64,000 bases of DNA from Neurospora tetraspora. Its lineage: Eukaryota > Ascomycota > Sordariomycetes > Sordariales > Sordariaceae. The notes under the pieces were generated by a model. It was not told the origin of the DNA. It worked only from the letters and a program-made list of their open reading frames with translations, and did not search any database. Positions 11,735 to 23,400 of this stretch are shown here, one piece after another; positions within the stretch are counted from its first letter, which is position 1; each line of letters starts with the position of its first letter. The translations under genes were made by a program, and so were the position numbers. The DNA lies in assembly GCF_033439725.1 (NCBI RefSeq), contig NW_026944383.1, forward strand, positions 3,286,001 to 3,350,000, in the 5' to 3' direction.

Positions 11735-13909
11735 TCAAGCACCTAGCTTGAGACGATCAAGCATCTTATCGATCTTTTCCAGCAAGATCTGGTAGTTGAC
11801 CGCATCAGACACAAACTCATCCTCAACCAACTTCCCGTCTAATGTTCGTACACCACCTCCTCCCTCCTCACCATCACGTTCAGTGCTTCTCCTCTCTTCC
11901 TCTCCTTCCACTTCCCTCTGCCCGTCTGAAGGTTGTTCGGGACGGATTTCTCCATCCTCAGCCTCTGCTGCCAGTCCTTCTACCTGAGCAGCATCAATCT
12001 CGCCCTCCTCATTCAGCATTTCTCCAATGCCATCACCCTCAAACCGGAACCGGAATCGCTCGCCCAGGTAATACCGGATATCGTCCAGCAACTCGATAGT
12101 GTCCGTCTCCTCACGCCTCTTGAGCCGGGACGCACTTTCCTGGATCAACTCGGCGAACTCTTCTTCGTCGATGTAGTCCTCCAGTCGGCTGGCCAGGTAT
12201 TTGGCGGCGAAATCTTCCAGACGCTGGACTTTGAGATCCCAGGCGGCGTGGATGACGTCGTAGACGTTGATGGGTTCCACTTCGACTGGTTGTCCATCCC
12301 GTTCAGTCGACGACCCAGGTGTTTGTTGCTGCCCGCTTGAAGGCGTCGAAGTCGACGTTGCAGGAGGTGATTGTTGTAGCTCGTCCGCGGCCCCGCCGTG
12401 GGTTCGGTCTACCAGCGCGTTGCTGGTGCCGCTACCGAGGGTGCTGATTGCCACGGCGGCTTTGGTCTTGAGTTTATCCAGCAGTAACATGTCCGTCGCG
12501 TAGAGCAGATCGAGGGCCAACTCAAGCGGGCAGTCGGACTTCTCGGTGTAGAGGAATGTTAGGATAATCTCAAGGACTTCGGGAAGGCAGTCCACTTTGA
12601 TGACGTGAAGATGCTCGGTTTCCTTGGCTTCCATGAACTCGGAGGAGAACATGGTTTCGAAATAGGGACTGCGGATGAGGAAGGCTTTGTGCACCGGGAA
12701 GAGGACTGAGCGTTTGGGCTTTTTCGCACCATTCGAAGTTCCGTTTGTTGAGTTCAAGGCCGCTATCGGACCAATGGGGATGCCATTACTAGATATGAGC
12801 GACTCTTCCGCCGGCTCAACGACATCTTCCCCTTCGCCCTCGTCGAACTCGTCGAACTCGTCCGCACGCAACAAACAGTTTGCGGAGATGGCGTTGTCTC
12901 GGGGCCATTTCACGTCCCTCACCCGACGAGTGTCAACCGTAAACTTGTGCTTCAGGACCGTGTCTCGGAAGTAAGCCGTTACTTGAGCCTGAGCACGCTG
13001 AACCTCATCTTGATGTCTCTGGCGCGCCAAGCGTCGGTCGGTCGTTGAAAGAACAGCTTCCCACAGGTGGGCTATTTCGAGCTGCTTGCAGAGCTTGTCA
13101 ATCCCCTTAAAGACCTCTTCCTCGGTGGCTGCACTCCGAGGTCCCACAAGGTCGCGTGGTAGCTCACCAAGATAGAGATATCTTATAACTACCCGGAAAG
13201 CCTCAACTGGAATGGAATGGGAGAGTTTCCAAGTAGCAGTTTCAGGAGCTTCGGCGAACTTTCTCCGGAAATAGGGCGATCTGGAAGAAAGGATGAATTT
13301 ATGCAGGTGGAACGACTCGGAAGCTGTGAGGAGAGTGATGTCCGTCGTCTTCGGAATCTCGCGGACAAGCAATGAGGTGATATGTGACGACCATGCCTGT
13401 AAAGGATCCGCAGTCTTGGTGTAATCGTAAGAAAGAAGCAGATTCCGGATCTTGTTATTCAGAGCGTTGTAGACCGCACGCTCTCGCTCGAATGAATCGG
13501 GGTCAGCCAGAGCACCTGCGCTTGCATGTAAGTGACTGAATGGTGGAGAGTTGGTGCTTTACGACAGAACATACCGGACTCTAGCAGGAGTTGCACCAAT
13601 TCATAATGTCCACACAGACTTGCCTTTTGAAATATCAGTATTACTCTAGAATTAAAGAAGTATTTATGAAGCGAAAACATCACATACAATAATGAGCGGA
13701 GTATAATCGTACTTGTCTTTGCCATTAATGTTGACGCCACCTGAGATCAACTCTTGACAATGCTTCAGATCACCTCGACGGCATGCATGTATGAACTCAT
13801 GAAACTCTGGGGAATCCTCAAAGGGATGCTCATTGCGGAGGATGCCTTGACGGATAAGCTGTTCATCGTCCTTGAGTTTGAGCTCGAGCTGGTCTTTGCG
13901 AAGCACCAT
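11735..13909 (-). CDS. Ankyrin-repeat and double BTB/POZ protein
   Basis: Protein of 683 residues, probably a substrate adaptor for a Cullin-3 type ubiquitin ligase, as known for ABTB/BPOZ proteins. Exons on the minus strand are 13909-13688, 13623-13575 and 13515-11735; introns of 64 and 59 nt keep the frame and rebuild an ankyrin repeat (TPLIIASLCGHYELVQLLLE) across the first junction. Ankyrin repeats cover about residues 35-100. A first BTB domain lies near residues 140-250 and a second near 355-450, including the motif FPVHKAFLIRSPYFETMF. The C-terminal part is acidic with Gln/Ser/Pro linkers. The start MVLRKDQLELK is the first ATG of the frame. The gene is divergent from nim-1. Function beyond the domain architecture is inferred. 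Confidence 0.9.
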
Positions 13910-14977
13910 CTTTGCTGTGCGTAAAATTCCTTTGGTTTTGCCAACTTTTGAATGCTACAAGGAAGGAGTATCGACATCAAGGGTCTAGGAACAGAACGAG
14001 AAGTTTATATATGGAGAAGAAATGCATCAAAGGAGGGTGGCGGCACTTCAAGATGGTATCCCGGGCGCCGGAGATATGTAAGCAGACGGAGGACCAACGC
14101 AATCGGGTTCGGGTACGGGGCGCTAGCACGGACCAGAAAGAGAGCCGACTCGCCGTGTCAGGGAAAAGGCTTGTGTCAATTGAATTGATTGGTAGAAGAA
14201 GATGAAGATGAGGAGGAAAATGAGAACCTCCAGAAGCCTGGGGCGGCCAGTCTTAAATACATGGAAATCCGTCCCCAACCATCCTTCCTGTCAGGCCTTG
14301 CCAAGTACCTGACTTCCTCGTGTGCCTGGCTTCCTTCCATTCTGAATAACCTCTTCCTTCCTGTCTTCGTGGGCTCCTTCTGTATATATATTGATGCCTT
14401 CCCTTTCAGAGGGCTGTATGCGGGGTAAGTGCTGTGTTGCACGGGCCCGTCGGTGAGGGGTCGGTGCCGAGTCCTGGTCGATGACGGCCGTCAAGTGCGT
14501 ATCTTATCTTATCTTATCATGTCTCATCGTTGTTATCGATAAGGTTTGCTGGCAAGGCGGCGGCTACATTTAAGTGGGTACGGCTTCACCGCCCCGCGCC
14601 AGTTGCTAGGCAACGCGATGTTGACTGGTAGGGATTCTCCCTTTGACAGGTTCGCAGGCGTCTTGGATCGGGCAGCCCATCCGAAACGTCCACGACCTAA
14701 CCAGCCGGGCGACCCAACAAGACCCGGAACGCAACTTCAATTGGTTACACGCAATCGCGCACATCCTTTCCCGGCACCAGAATACCCCCATCGCAATCAC
14801 CATAACCATCGCATCCATCGCATCCATCGCATACAACGCATCAATTGCATTACCACCTCTTAGTCGACTTCAACACGGTCCACTTCCCGAAACGATTGTC
14901 TTATGGATCAGGCGGCATATTCTTCCCAATTCATGATAGCCTGTCAGAAGGTCCCGTTGATCTAGTCAACCGCCAAA
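13910..14977. promoter_or_regulatory. Divergent promoter region between the BTB gene and nim-1
   Basis: About 1.07 kb separates the two start codons. It contains a pentamer array of ATCTT units at about 14501-14518 and a nonamer array built on GCATCCATC at about 14808-14835, just before the nim-1 leader. No coding gene is supported. Both strands carry frames without motifs. Confidence 0.6.
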
Positions 14978-17701
14978 ATGTCGGAGAGCGACAAGTACGA
15001 GCTTCTAGAAAAGATCGGTATGCGAGAATGCCCTCCTCCAATCCTCCAACGGCGCTCCACCTGCACATGCACCAAGGGTAGCAGTGAAATTGATGGCTGA
15101 CAACGACTTGCTTGACAAACACAGGCCATGGCTCGTTCGGCATCATCCGAAAGGTGCGGCGCAAAGCCGACGGCATGATCCTCTGCCGCAAGGAGATCAG
15201 CTACCTCAAGATGTCGCAAAAGGAGCGCGAACAGTTGCACGCCGAGTTCTCGATCCTCTCGACCCTACGTCATCCCAACATCGTCGGATACTACCACCGC
15301 GAACATCTCAAAGCGACCCAAGACCTACATCTCTACATGGAATACTGTGGCAATGGCGACCTGGGCCGTGTTATCCGCAACCTTATTAAGAATAACCAGT
15401 ACGCGGAAGAATCGTTCGTCTGGAGTATCTTTGCCCAGCTTGTCACCGCTTTGTACCGCTGCCACTATGGCGTCGACCCTCCAGAAGTCGGCAAGACCGT
15501 CCTTGGCTTGGGCGCAACAGCAAAGCCAAAGCCTCCTTCGGGTGGCATGACTATTCTGCACCGCGATCTCAAGCCCGAGAACGGTAGGTGACCCTGTGAT
15601 TCGTGTCCGGACTGGTCTAACCTGTTGCCTTGTAGTGTTCCTGGGCGAAGACAACTCGGTAAAGCTTGGAGACTTCGGACTCTCCAAAGTCATGCAATCG
15701 CACGACTTTGCCTCGACCTACGTTGGCACCCCCTTCTACATGTCGCCGGAAATCTGCGCGGCAGAAAAATACACATTAAAGTCGGACATTTGGTCATTAG
15801 GATGCATCATATACGAGCTTTGCGCCCGAGAGCCCCCATTCAACGCCAAGACGCATTACCAGCTGGTTCAGAAGATCAAGGAGGGAAAGATCGCGCCATT
15901 ACCTTCCGTTTACTCCGGAGAACTCTTTGCAACAATCAAGGATTGCCTGCGCGTGAACCCCGATCGAAGGCCCGACACAGCCACACTCCTCAACCTGCCG
16001 ATTGTACGATTGATGAGGAAAGAAAAGGAAGTTGTGGAATTCAGCAGGACTCTCAGAACGAAAGAGGTGACCCTTAACAAGCGCATCCGCGAGCTTGACA
16101 GCAAGTTGTCCGCGCTCGAAACCGAAAAATCGTCTATACGCGCCGAGATCGATGCTTCGCTGAGAAGGGAATGGGAAGTCAAGGCGCGGTTGGAGATTGA
16201 CCGTCTGGTGGCTCAGGAAATCGAATCTCTACAACAAAAGTTCGAGCAGGAGGTTCAGGCGCGGGTGGAAGCAGAGCTACAACGACACGGGAGAGGACTC
16301 ATGTTCAACAGTCATGGCCAGCAGGGCTCATTCTCTTCGACTGCTGCTACATTGGTGTCTGACTTCAACCAGTCCTCAGTCGGTAGCGGCGACGGCGACT
16401 TTCCTTCTACCACGGACATTACCGATATCTCGATTGCTGAGTCTACTGATGGCTTTGATATCACCAAGAAGATCCCACGAACACCCTTTCACAGAGCGCA
16501 GACATATTCTTCGGCCCCCGCCGAATCGGTTCTTGGCACGCCAATGGACATCGAAATGGCCTCACCATCACCTATCACGATCGCTTCCCTTTCCCTTTCA
16601 CCCCGTCGGATGGCTTTGACAAAAGCCCCGACCACAAACCCAAGGATGATTTTTGGTGAGGAGCAAACTTCTACAGACAAGAGCAACTGGGAGGTTCCAA
16701 GGGAAACAGAGATGATAGACTCTGGCGACGAGTCCGAGGCGGAGGCTCTGGTTCCTTCACCGAAACCTATCATTAAATCCAGCAAGAACCCTTTCAGTAC
16801 TATCACAACCAGGTCGAGGCCGTCGCTCAACTCGCAACAAAAGTCTAATCCTCTTCCTATCCACGGTTTGCGCTCCAAACAGACGTTAGCCACCCGCTCT
16901 AAGACAGTTAGTGGAGTTTCGTCAATAGGACAACATCCCCTTCGTTCCGCACCCAGCGCTCCCGCCCTGCGAGACCGCAAACCCAGCCCAACCCGACGAC
17001 TCAGTAGGATACCGTCGGTAACGGGCGTGGTCAGGAGACTTAGCGCGAACAACAACAGCGGCAGCAACAGTGGCAGCGACGCGCCATCCTCCACCGTCAC
17101 ATCCAACATCACTGTCAGAACAAGGGGTCTCAAGCGGATGTCATCCACGTGCGATGAATCGTCGTTCAACCAACAATCAAACCAACAGCCACAACAACCA
17201 CTGCCACAAGCTCCGCCTCTTAAGAAGATCGGACTTATGGCCACCAAGAACATTCGCGGAAGCTCGCTCGTCGAGCTGCACCAGGCTCGCGCCGGTGGTA
17301 GGCCCATCAGCGCGATCATGTCCAACGAAGCCAAACTACGCGCATTTAAGGAACACGCGACGATTGCCGCGTCAGACAGCAGCAGCACCAGCAGCAGCGG
17401 ACAGCAGCAATTACCGACACGACCACGATCACAACCCCAACCGATAACCGCCAACTTCGAGCAGCAGCAGCAGCAGCAGCAAAGTAATACCAATAGTACC
17501 TCCTCTTCCAACAGTGCAGGCAGCGGCAGCGCCACTGGAACAGGAACTGGGGCTGGGACAAAGTCGATACCATGGCCGGTAGCTCCCGTATGGAATCGGG
17601 AGGTGGAGACGGAGGAGATGCCCAGTCCGTTTATTGTGAAGACCTCGAAAAGGCCAGCGAGCTTTGTGAGGCCGGCGTCGAATTTGAGTCATCAGAGCTA
17701 G
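14978..17701 (+). CDS. nim-1: NIMA-family mitotic Ser/Thr protein kinase NIM-1
   Basis: Mitotic kinase of 854 residues, orthologous to Aspergillus NimA and Neurospora NIM-1, which promote entry into mitosis. Exons are 14978-15017, 15125-15583 and 15636-17701, with introns of 107 and 52 nt in consistent phase. The kinase domain spans about residues 8-290: glycine loop GHGSFG, the catalytic motif HRDLKPEN (about 159-166) split from VFLG by the second intron, DFG near 180, and a GTPFYMSPE activation segment. A coiled coil follows at about 294-385, as expected for NIMA kinases. The long C-terminal tail is Ser/Thr/Pro-rich with KR-rich patches and a (CAG)n-encoded Gln tract near 17460-17480, and probably carries degradation and localisation signals. 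The start ATG sits in CCAAAATGTC. Confidence 0.95.
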
Positions 17702-18749
17702 ACCGACTGATTGATTCATGACGGACATCTTCGCTCACCCGCTTGCTTCATCATCATCATCATTAACATCAATCCATGGTTACTTCTTTCTCCTTGACCA
17801 TTTTCATTCGGGTTTCATCAAAGCGTTTTCTGGTTCGGGTTCTAGTTCTGGCATAGGTCCAAGTTGGATCAGCAAATGCATAGGCGTCGCATCAATCATC
17901 GCATGGCGTTAAGGCAAGGGGGAGAGCAGACGGGAAGAAAAGTAACGGGGGTGGAAGAGGGAAGCAAGACAGGGAAGGAATGAAAAGAGAAGAAACAACC
18001 ACATCCTGCTCGGGCTTGGGTGTGGGTGTGTACATGTGTACATGCATGTAACGGAATGGAATGGTTCGCCCCGCCTCTTGCGAGCTTCTTATTTCAGTTG
18101 GTGATTACTGTAGTCATCTTTTGGCTACGGCGTTGACTGATGGTTCTAGAGAGATCAAGTGGCAACGTAATCGAAGCAGACTACGGTTCATGAGCACATT
18201 CAGATTCTTCTTGGGAGTTTTTGTGGCGTTCGCGGTATTAGGAATGGTCTGGGGATATGATGAATGTCATGACACGACATGGGATACGCATTGCTGTGTG
18301 TGAGGTGCCAGGAGGCGCAAACAATTACTAGTGTCCAAATTACTTCCACTGCAGAATGGAAGAACCCACAATCGTTCGTTCAAAATTGCAACCTTAGTAC
18401 TTTTTCATGGTATCTGTAGAGTACAACGTATTCGACTCGATAAACAAAAACTACTTGCTATCCCTCCCTCCTTTTCCGACCAGCCTGGTATCCCAAAATA
18501 ACAAAAAAAGATAGAGTACGTATCCCAAGACTCTACGAAACGGTCCTCCTCGCTCTTTGGCCATAATTCCGACAACTATCTTAAGTCTTCATCAGTGGTT
18601 CGTCCACAAACTCCACCTAACCTATTCTCTCTCCGAATCCCCTCAAATCTTCCAGCAGCCTGCGCCTTCCTGCCACCCAGCTTGGCCTCCTCCTTCTCGG
18701 CCTCCTCCTCCATCCTGTTGAGCGGAGACCCCAGAATCCTCCCGATCAC
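17702..18749. other. Convergent 3' region between nim-1 and alo-1
   Basis: This stretch of about 1 kb holds both 3' untranslated ends. It includes a CAT-repeat near 17747-17762. A short open frame at 18190-18303 on + would give a 37-residue hydrophobic, Cys-containing peptide and is discussed under findings. No other coding gene is supported. Confidence 0.6.
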
Positions 18750-20420
18750 CTAGTTTGGCACGACAGGGTTCTGGATGCCGATGACTTCGATACCGCCACC
18801 CTGCCTCGCGGGAACCTCCTTAGTCGTCTGCTGAATCTCTTCCAGCGGGAGCAACTTGTCGCTCTGGATGGGCTCCAGCAGGTAGCGTCTATGCCAGGGC
18901 CCGACAAACATGCCCTCGGGGTCGACGCTCTCGCGGACGGCGCCCCACCGCTGGAAGTCCTCGCCGTACCACCTGGCCAGGTCGGCCTGCGTCGCGGTGA
19001 AGGTCTTGGCCCAGTGCGGCTTGCCGCCGAGCTCGCGCATGAGCCACTCGAAGCCGAGGTAGTAGCGCTCCGTGGCGTTGTAGGTTGGCTCGCGGTGGTA
19101 GGGCCGGTACATGATGGCGTTGAGGTAGAGCGTGGGGCCGTCAGACTGCGTCGGGTCGAGGAAGGGGCGCGTGTTGGCTTCCCGCGAGGTGTAGACGGTC
19201 GCGTCGCTCGCGCGCACTTCGACGGGGCTGTGCACCCAGAGACCCTCGGCGCTATAGGGGATGCCGTGCTCGACGTAACCGGGGTCGCCGGGCTTCAGGT
19301 TTTGAAGCCAGGCACCTAGACGCTGCAGAGCCTCGGGACCCTTGTGGAGAGGGATGGCCCACTCGTTGACGGATTGGCTGTACAGGCAGTTCAGCAGGAA
19401 GGCCTTCTGACTGGGTTGGACGGCGCTGATCCTCGTGGCCTCGCCGTTCTTGAAACCATACTGCATGCCGAACACGAACCACTCGATCCAAGGAGTGATG
19501 CGCGGGATCCACCTGGAGAGAGCAAGGAGGTTGTGGTAAACATAGTAGCCTAGCCAGCTATCATAGTAGCTTGTTGGCGGCTCGCGGTGCTTGACGGCGC
19601 CGGTCTTCAAGTCGACCGGGTCGACAACGTCGGCCGTCCAAACAGCAGCGCGGCGCATGTAGGGGAACCACCAGATACGCACAAACTCGGCCTGGCTCCA
19701 GAGATCCTTGTCCCAGCGCTCAAAGATACGCTTATCCAAGTCGATCGCCTGGCTCCAGGCAAGCGAGAAAGCCGGAACTGCCTTGAAAGTAACCTCGGTG
19801 ATGATACCCAAAGCTCCGAGGGAGATCAAAGCGGCCCGGAAGAGATCCGGCTTGTCCTCGGGAGAACACGACAATGTCTCGCCATTGGCAAGGGTGATCT
19901 TGAGTTCCGTGATGTTTTCACCGATAAGACCATGCTTGATGCCGCTGCCGTGTGTGCCCGTGCTGATGGCACCAGCAATGCTTTGCTCGTTGATGCTGCC
20001 GAGACTAGGCAGAGCAAGTCCACGGCGGTCCAGCTCGTCACAGAGTTGGTAAAGACGGATACCGGCTTGCACAACAACGAGACCGGTCAAGTGATCAACG
20101 GAGATGATCTTGTTGAAGTTGTCCAGATTGACGAGCCAGGACGAGGTGCAGGTGATGTCGGAAGGAGAGTGACCACAGCCGGTGGTAGTGACACGGCGCC
20201 GGGCGTGCCGGGCCAAACGGACGACCTTTTGAATTTCTGGGACCGATTCCGGTTGGATATAGAGCTCAGGCAAGCTGGTAAAGGTGCCTGCCCAAGTTCT
20301 GTGGACATGAGCAGTCTTTGCCCGGAAAGGAATGGCGCCATCGCGCTGGTTGGCGAGCTCGATGATCTCCCGCACGTTGGACGGGAGGGAGGCGAGCGCC
20401 GGGTTGCTCTCGGTCGCCAT
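18750..20420 (-). CDS. alo-1: D-arabinono-1,4-lactone oxidase
   Basis: Single-exon gene for a 556-residue mitochondrial-membrane flavoenzyme that makes D-erythroascorbic acid from D-arabinono-1,4-lactone with reduction of oxygen to peroxide. An N-terminal FAD-binding domain (about residues 25-205) carries the motif TGCGHSP, whose His is the expected covalent FAD site in the family. A C-terminal ALO domain contains the conserved HWAK motif. Length agrees with fungal ALO1. I chose the ATG at 20420 (MATESNPALA) because this is where family similarity begins. An in-frame ATG at 20519 would add 33 residues of hydrophobic leader and could be used for targeting. It is tail to tail with nim-1. Confidence 0.93.
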   Translation of the reverse strand: MATESNPALASLPSNVREIIELANQRDGAIPFRAKTAHVHRTWAGTFTSLPELYIQPESVPEIQKVVRLARHARRRVTTTGCGHSPSDITCTSSWLVNLDNFNKIISVDHLTGLVVVQAGIRLYQLCDELDRRGLALPSLGSINEQSIAGAISTGTHGSGIKHGLIGENITELKITLANGETLSCSPEDKPDLFRAALISLGALGIITEVTFKAVPAFSLAWSQAIDLDKRIFERWDKDLWSQAEFVRIWWFPYMRRAAVWTADVVDPVDLKTGAVKHREPPTSYYDSWLGYYVYHNLLALSRWIPRITPWIEWFVFGMQYGFKNGEATRISAVQPSQKAFLLNCLYSQSVNEWAIPLHKGPEALQRLGAWLQNLKPGDPGYVEHGIPYSAEGLWVHSPVEVRASDATVYTSREANTRPFLDPTQSDGPTLYLNAIMYRPYHREPTYNATERYYLGFEWLMRELGGKPHWAKTFTATQADLARWYGEDFQRWGAVRESVDPEGMFVGPWHRRYLLEPIQSDKLLPLEEIQQTTKEVPARQGGGIEVIGIQNPVVPN

Positions 20421-21493
20421 TTCGAGCGGTTGGGTTTCCCCAGATGATGTTATGTGGAAAGTTCTGCCCGGCCGAAGCAAATGAGAACAACTGAAGAGAA
20501 AAAGATAGGGTTTTATCAAGTTACTATGAAAGGACAGGGGCAGCGATAAAGTTGCAATGACTTTGTGATACGAATCATACGATCGATGGCGAAAGCGGCC
20601 GGAGTGGAGATCCCGATATTTTCTACAGCGTATATAGTATATAACCGGAAGGAGCTACTACCACCGTGTGCCGGAGGCGGGGAGGTCAAAGAGGAAATCA
20701 CGGCCGAAGCGGAAAGCTCGGAATAGTTCGAGGATTGATGAACCCGCTAACTGTCAATGAGCTGTGTGAAGTAACTGAGAAAATAAAAATATGAAATGAT
20801 CGTTGCTGTTGCATTAGACGGAGGGGCCTGGAGCAGAGGGGTCTACGATAAGTTGACCAACCCATCGCCTCCTCTGATTGGTCAAGATTTCGTTGTCTAG
20901 ACTCCTTGGCTCTGTAACCCTTGGTGATGCTGTGCTGCATCAGCGCTGACGACATTTGTTTACTTTCTGAAATTAAATGAGGAGACGTTATGAGGCAATT
21001 CACATTCCATATTTAAGTGGTACAATGTATCCCAGGAGTACTTCTCAAACCGGCATTACAGGAAGCTATCTGCTTAGCTACCTATGGAATTTCATATCTC
21101 GACGACGTCTTAATAACCTCGTAAGGTATTAGCAAACCTATGGGCCAACCGTGACTGACATAACCATCTCCTGGCCCCGCCCCTATGTTGTTTACCCCTG
21201 AGCAGCGAGAAAAACGCCGCATCATCGAGACGTTCCCCACACAAAACCGGTATGAATATATCGCACCTGACTTTCTGCATATGCCTGGTGTCGTATAGGA
21301 TGAATCTGAAAGCTCAAAGCACAAAAGTGCTCTTGGAAAAGCTGACAAGGCCATCTTTGTCCCATAGATCTGAAAGAAGCCAGCCCAGAAATGGCAAACT
21401 CCTCGCTGCCAAAGCTCCAATATTCTGAACGGAACCATGAATGCTCTCACAGCTATACAAGCCAAGTCTTTGCTATATGCTGGCCCGGAACCC
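20421..21493. other. Upstream region of alo-1 and 3' end of the zinc-knuckle gene
   Basis: About 1.07 kb between two minus-strand genes. The part near 20421-20700 is the likely alo-1 promoter and leader. A 127-codon minus-strand frame at 21082-21465 has no motif and lies where the 3' untranslated end of the next gene is expected, so I do not call it. Confidence 0.55.
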
Positions 21494-22540
21494 TCAAACT
21501 CTCAAGGTACCAACTTCCCGATACAGGGCTACCCGGCCATGTCTGGGCTTGATCTGGTAGCAAAGGGTGACCGGATCACCAGAGAGATTCTTCTTGCAGT
21601 ACTTGCAGTCGGTCTCTCTAGTTGCCATCGACACCGGGCCCTCCCACTTGTTGTCACACATCGCCTTGATGCAGAGCCATTGACCCTGGTGTTCCTCCTT
21701 GCCCAGCTGCTTGTGGACATACTCGGGGTTTCCTGGATGGCTGGACAAGCACTTCATGATGTGCTGGATCATCGTCTCGTTGGTTGCGGGCGGTTGATTG
21801 GAATCCGGGACAACATTCTGGATGATGTGGCTAACCTTGCGCGCAAGATCCTGGTACTCGTTCTGTTCCTTGCTCGTGAAAACAGCCTCATTGCAAGAAG
21901 GCTGCTTGTTGTCCTTCTTGTCAGAGCCTAGCGGACAGGTCTTTGCGGTGTGACCGTGCCAGTCGCAGAGCTGGCACGCGGCGCTCTTATCTCCGGGAAC
22001 AGGATAACCAACCGAAACCGATGAGGTTAGGTCGTTCAACTTGAGTGATTTCAAAGGGATACGGAAGGTTTCCGGGCTAGGAGGCGGAGGCGGAGGCTGG
22101 GGAGGGGTGGCATGGAAGGCGCCCGAGCCCTTCGGCGGCGGAGGGATTGGAGAACCGTTCGCATTTCTTGGTGCAGGATCGGCAGGCTCGTTGTCGGATT
22201 CTCGCTCGTAGTCTGGGGTAGAAACCCGTGAAAACGAAGTCGGGGGAGTGGTGAACTGGACAATCTTGGGAGTAGGAGATCTGAAACTCGTACTGTCGAA
22301 TTGATTATAGGGCTGGGGAGCACTTGTCGTAGGACGAAAGCTGGTGTAATGCGTTGGCATTGTTGAATATAGGCCCTCGGTGTAGCCAGAAGCGCTGTGT
22401 ACGGGAAACTGAGTCGGTACATACTGCGCTTGCGGGTATGGCGCGGCAGAAGTCGTCGCATAGCTAGCGTATGGAACATATTCTTCGCGATCACCGACCG
22501 AAGAGCCGCGGCGGCCGTGGCGGGGTTGATAGTCGCTCAT
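21494..22540 (-). CDS. Zinc-knuckle protein of unknown function
   Basis: Uncharacterised protein of 348 residues in one exon. The N-terminal half is disordered and rich in Tyr, Ser, Thr and Pro, with a Pro-only stretch (PPQPPPPPPSP). In the middle is a CCHC knuckle, CQLCDWHGHTAKTC, which fits CX2CX4HX4C and suggests nucleic-acid or protein binding. Near the C-terminus the spacing CX4C...CX2C (CIKAMC and CKYC) could bind a second zinc. I chose the ATG at 22540 (MSDYQPRHGRR); an in-frame ATG at 22708 would add 56 residues of low complexity that look like leader. I do not recognise an ortholog with a known function. It is divergent from rec8. Confidence 0.75.
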   Translation of the reverse strand: MSDYQPRHGRRGSSVGDREEYVPYASYATTSAAPYPQAQYVPTQFPVHSASGYTEGLYSTMPTHYTSFRPTTSAPQPYNQFDSTSFRSPTPKIVQFTTPPTSFSRVSTPDYERESDNEPADPAPRNANGSPIPPPPKGSGAFHATPPQPPPPPPSPETFRIPLKSLKLNDLTSSVSVGYPVPGDKSAACQLCDWHGHTAKTCPLGSDKKDNKQPSCNEAVFTSKEQNEYQDLARKVSHIIQNVVPDSNQPPATNETMIQHIMKCLSSHPGNPEYVHKQLGKEEHQGQWLCIKAMCDNKWEGPVSMATRETDCKYCKKNLSGDPVTLCYQIKPRHGRVALYREVGTLRV

Positions 22541-23400
22541 TGTGAGGTTATTGGGAGGAGTTGCTAGAGGTCTTCGTCGGCGAGAGTAGCTCTGGGGGCG
22601 ATGGTGTCCCGCAGGACTAGCAGTGTTGAATGGAGAACGACTCGTTTGGCAGTGATACAGATAGAGCCTGTTAGAGAGAAGTTCGGTGTTTGAGTTGTTG
22701 TCGAGCAAACTTTAGCCCTTAACAACTAAGATGTTCTGCGAAGAAAAGGTGTTGCGTAGGCGAGTGTCTCGTAGCTTTTTGAAAAACTGGATAAGAAGAC
22801 GGGGGATGTGATAGATCGGCCGACAACCAAGGGCGAAGAAATGAAATTCTTCCAGTGAAGGGACGGTGTCTGGTCCAAAGCTTAGGCCATGCTAGGTTGA
22901 AAGTATTCAATTTCAAGATGGAAGGTGCGAGTGATTTGGGTTGCGAGCCGCTCCTTCCCTTTCTGAAAAAAGATACCCCTGGAGTATCGCGAATTGTGGG
23001 AGGAAAAAGAACTCGACCACTTCGCCGGTACCAACCCTGCTTTTCAATTCAGCCGTAATCCTCGTCCCGCCGAATTGGTCGTCCCTATGCCGCTCATTGT
23101 ATTCCGGTCGAGTCGTTGTTTGCTCGTCTTTCCATCCCATCTCGGCCATGTGCACGTAGAACGCGTCAAGCTCTTGCACCCGACCCCGAGCATCTTTTAA
23201 CCCACTACCCCTCTTCACCCGCGTTCACTCTCATTTTTTCTTACCAAGGTTCTCCTTCGTAATCTTTCTTTTCTCAATATCTCCATTCAAACCTTATCAT
23301 CAACCTTCACGCATCATATCCTTCGAGGCTCTGGCCTCCTTCACCAAGTAACACTTGAGAATAACAACCTCTCCGCCTCACACAACCGTTCCTCGCCACC
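22541..23400. promoter_or_regulatory. Divergent promoter between the zinc-knuckle gene and rec8
   Basis: The 860-bp spacer is strongly pyrimidine-rich on the + strand from about 23190 to 23400, as expected for the rec8 leader. I saw no recognisable meiosis-specific operator and no coding gene. Confidence 0.6.

Noticed and set aside
16489-17535. Long minus-strand frame antisense to the nim-1 tail (348 codons)
   Set aside because: Its poly-Cys and poly-Leu runs are just the reverse reading of CAG repeats and Ser-rich codons in nim-1. No motif or start context.
19587-20447. 286-codon + strand frame inside alo-1
   Set aside because: Shadow of a GC-rich coding strand; alo-1 on the minus strand explains the sequence fully.
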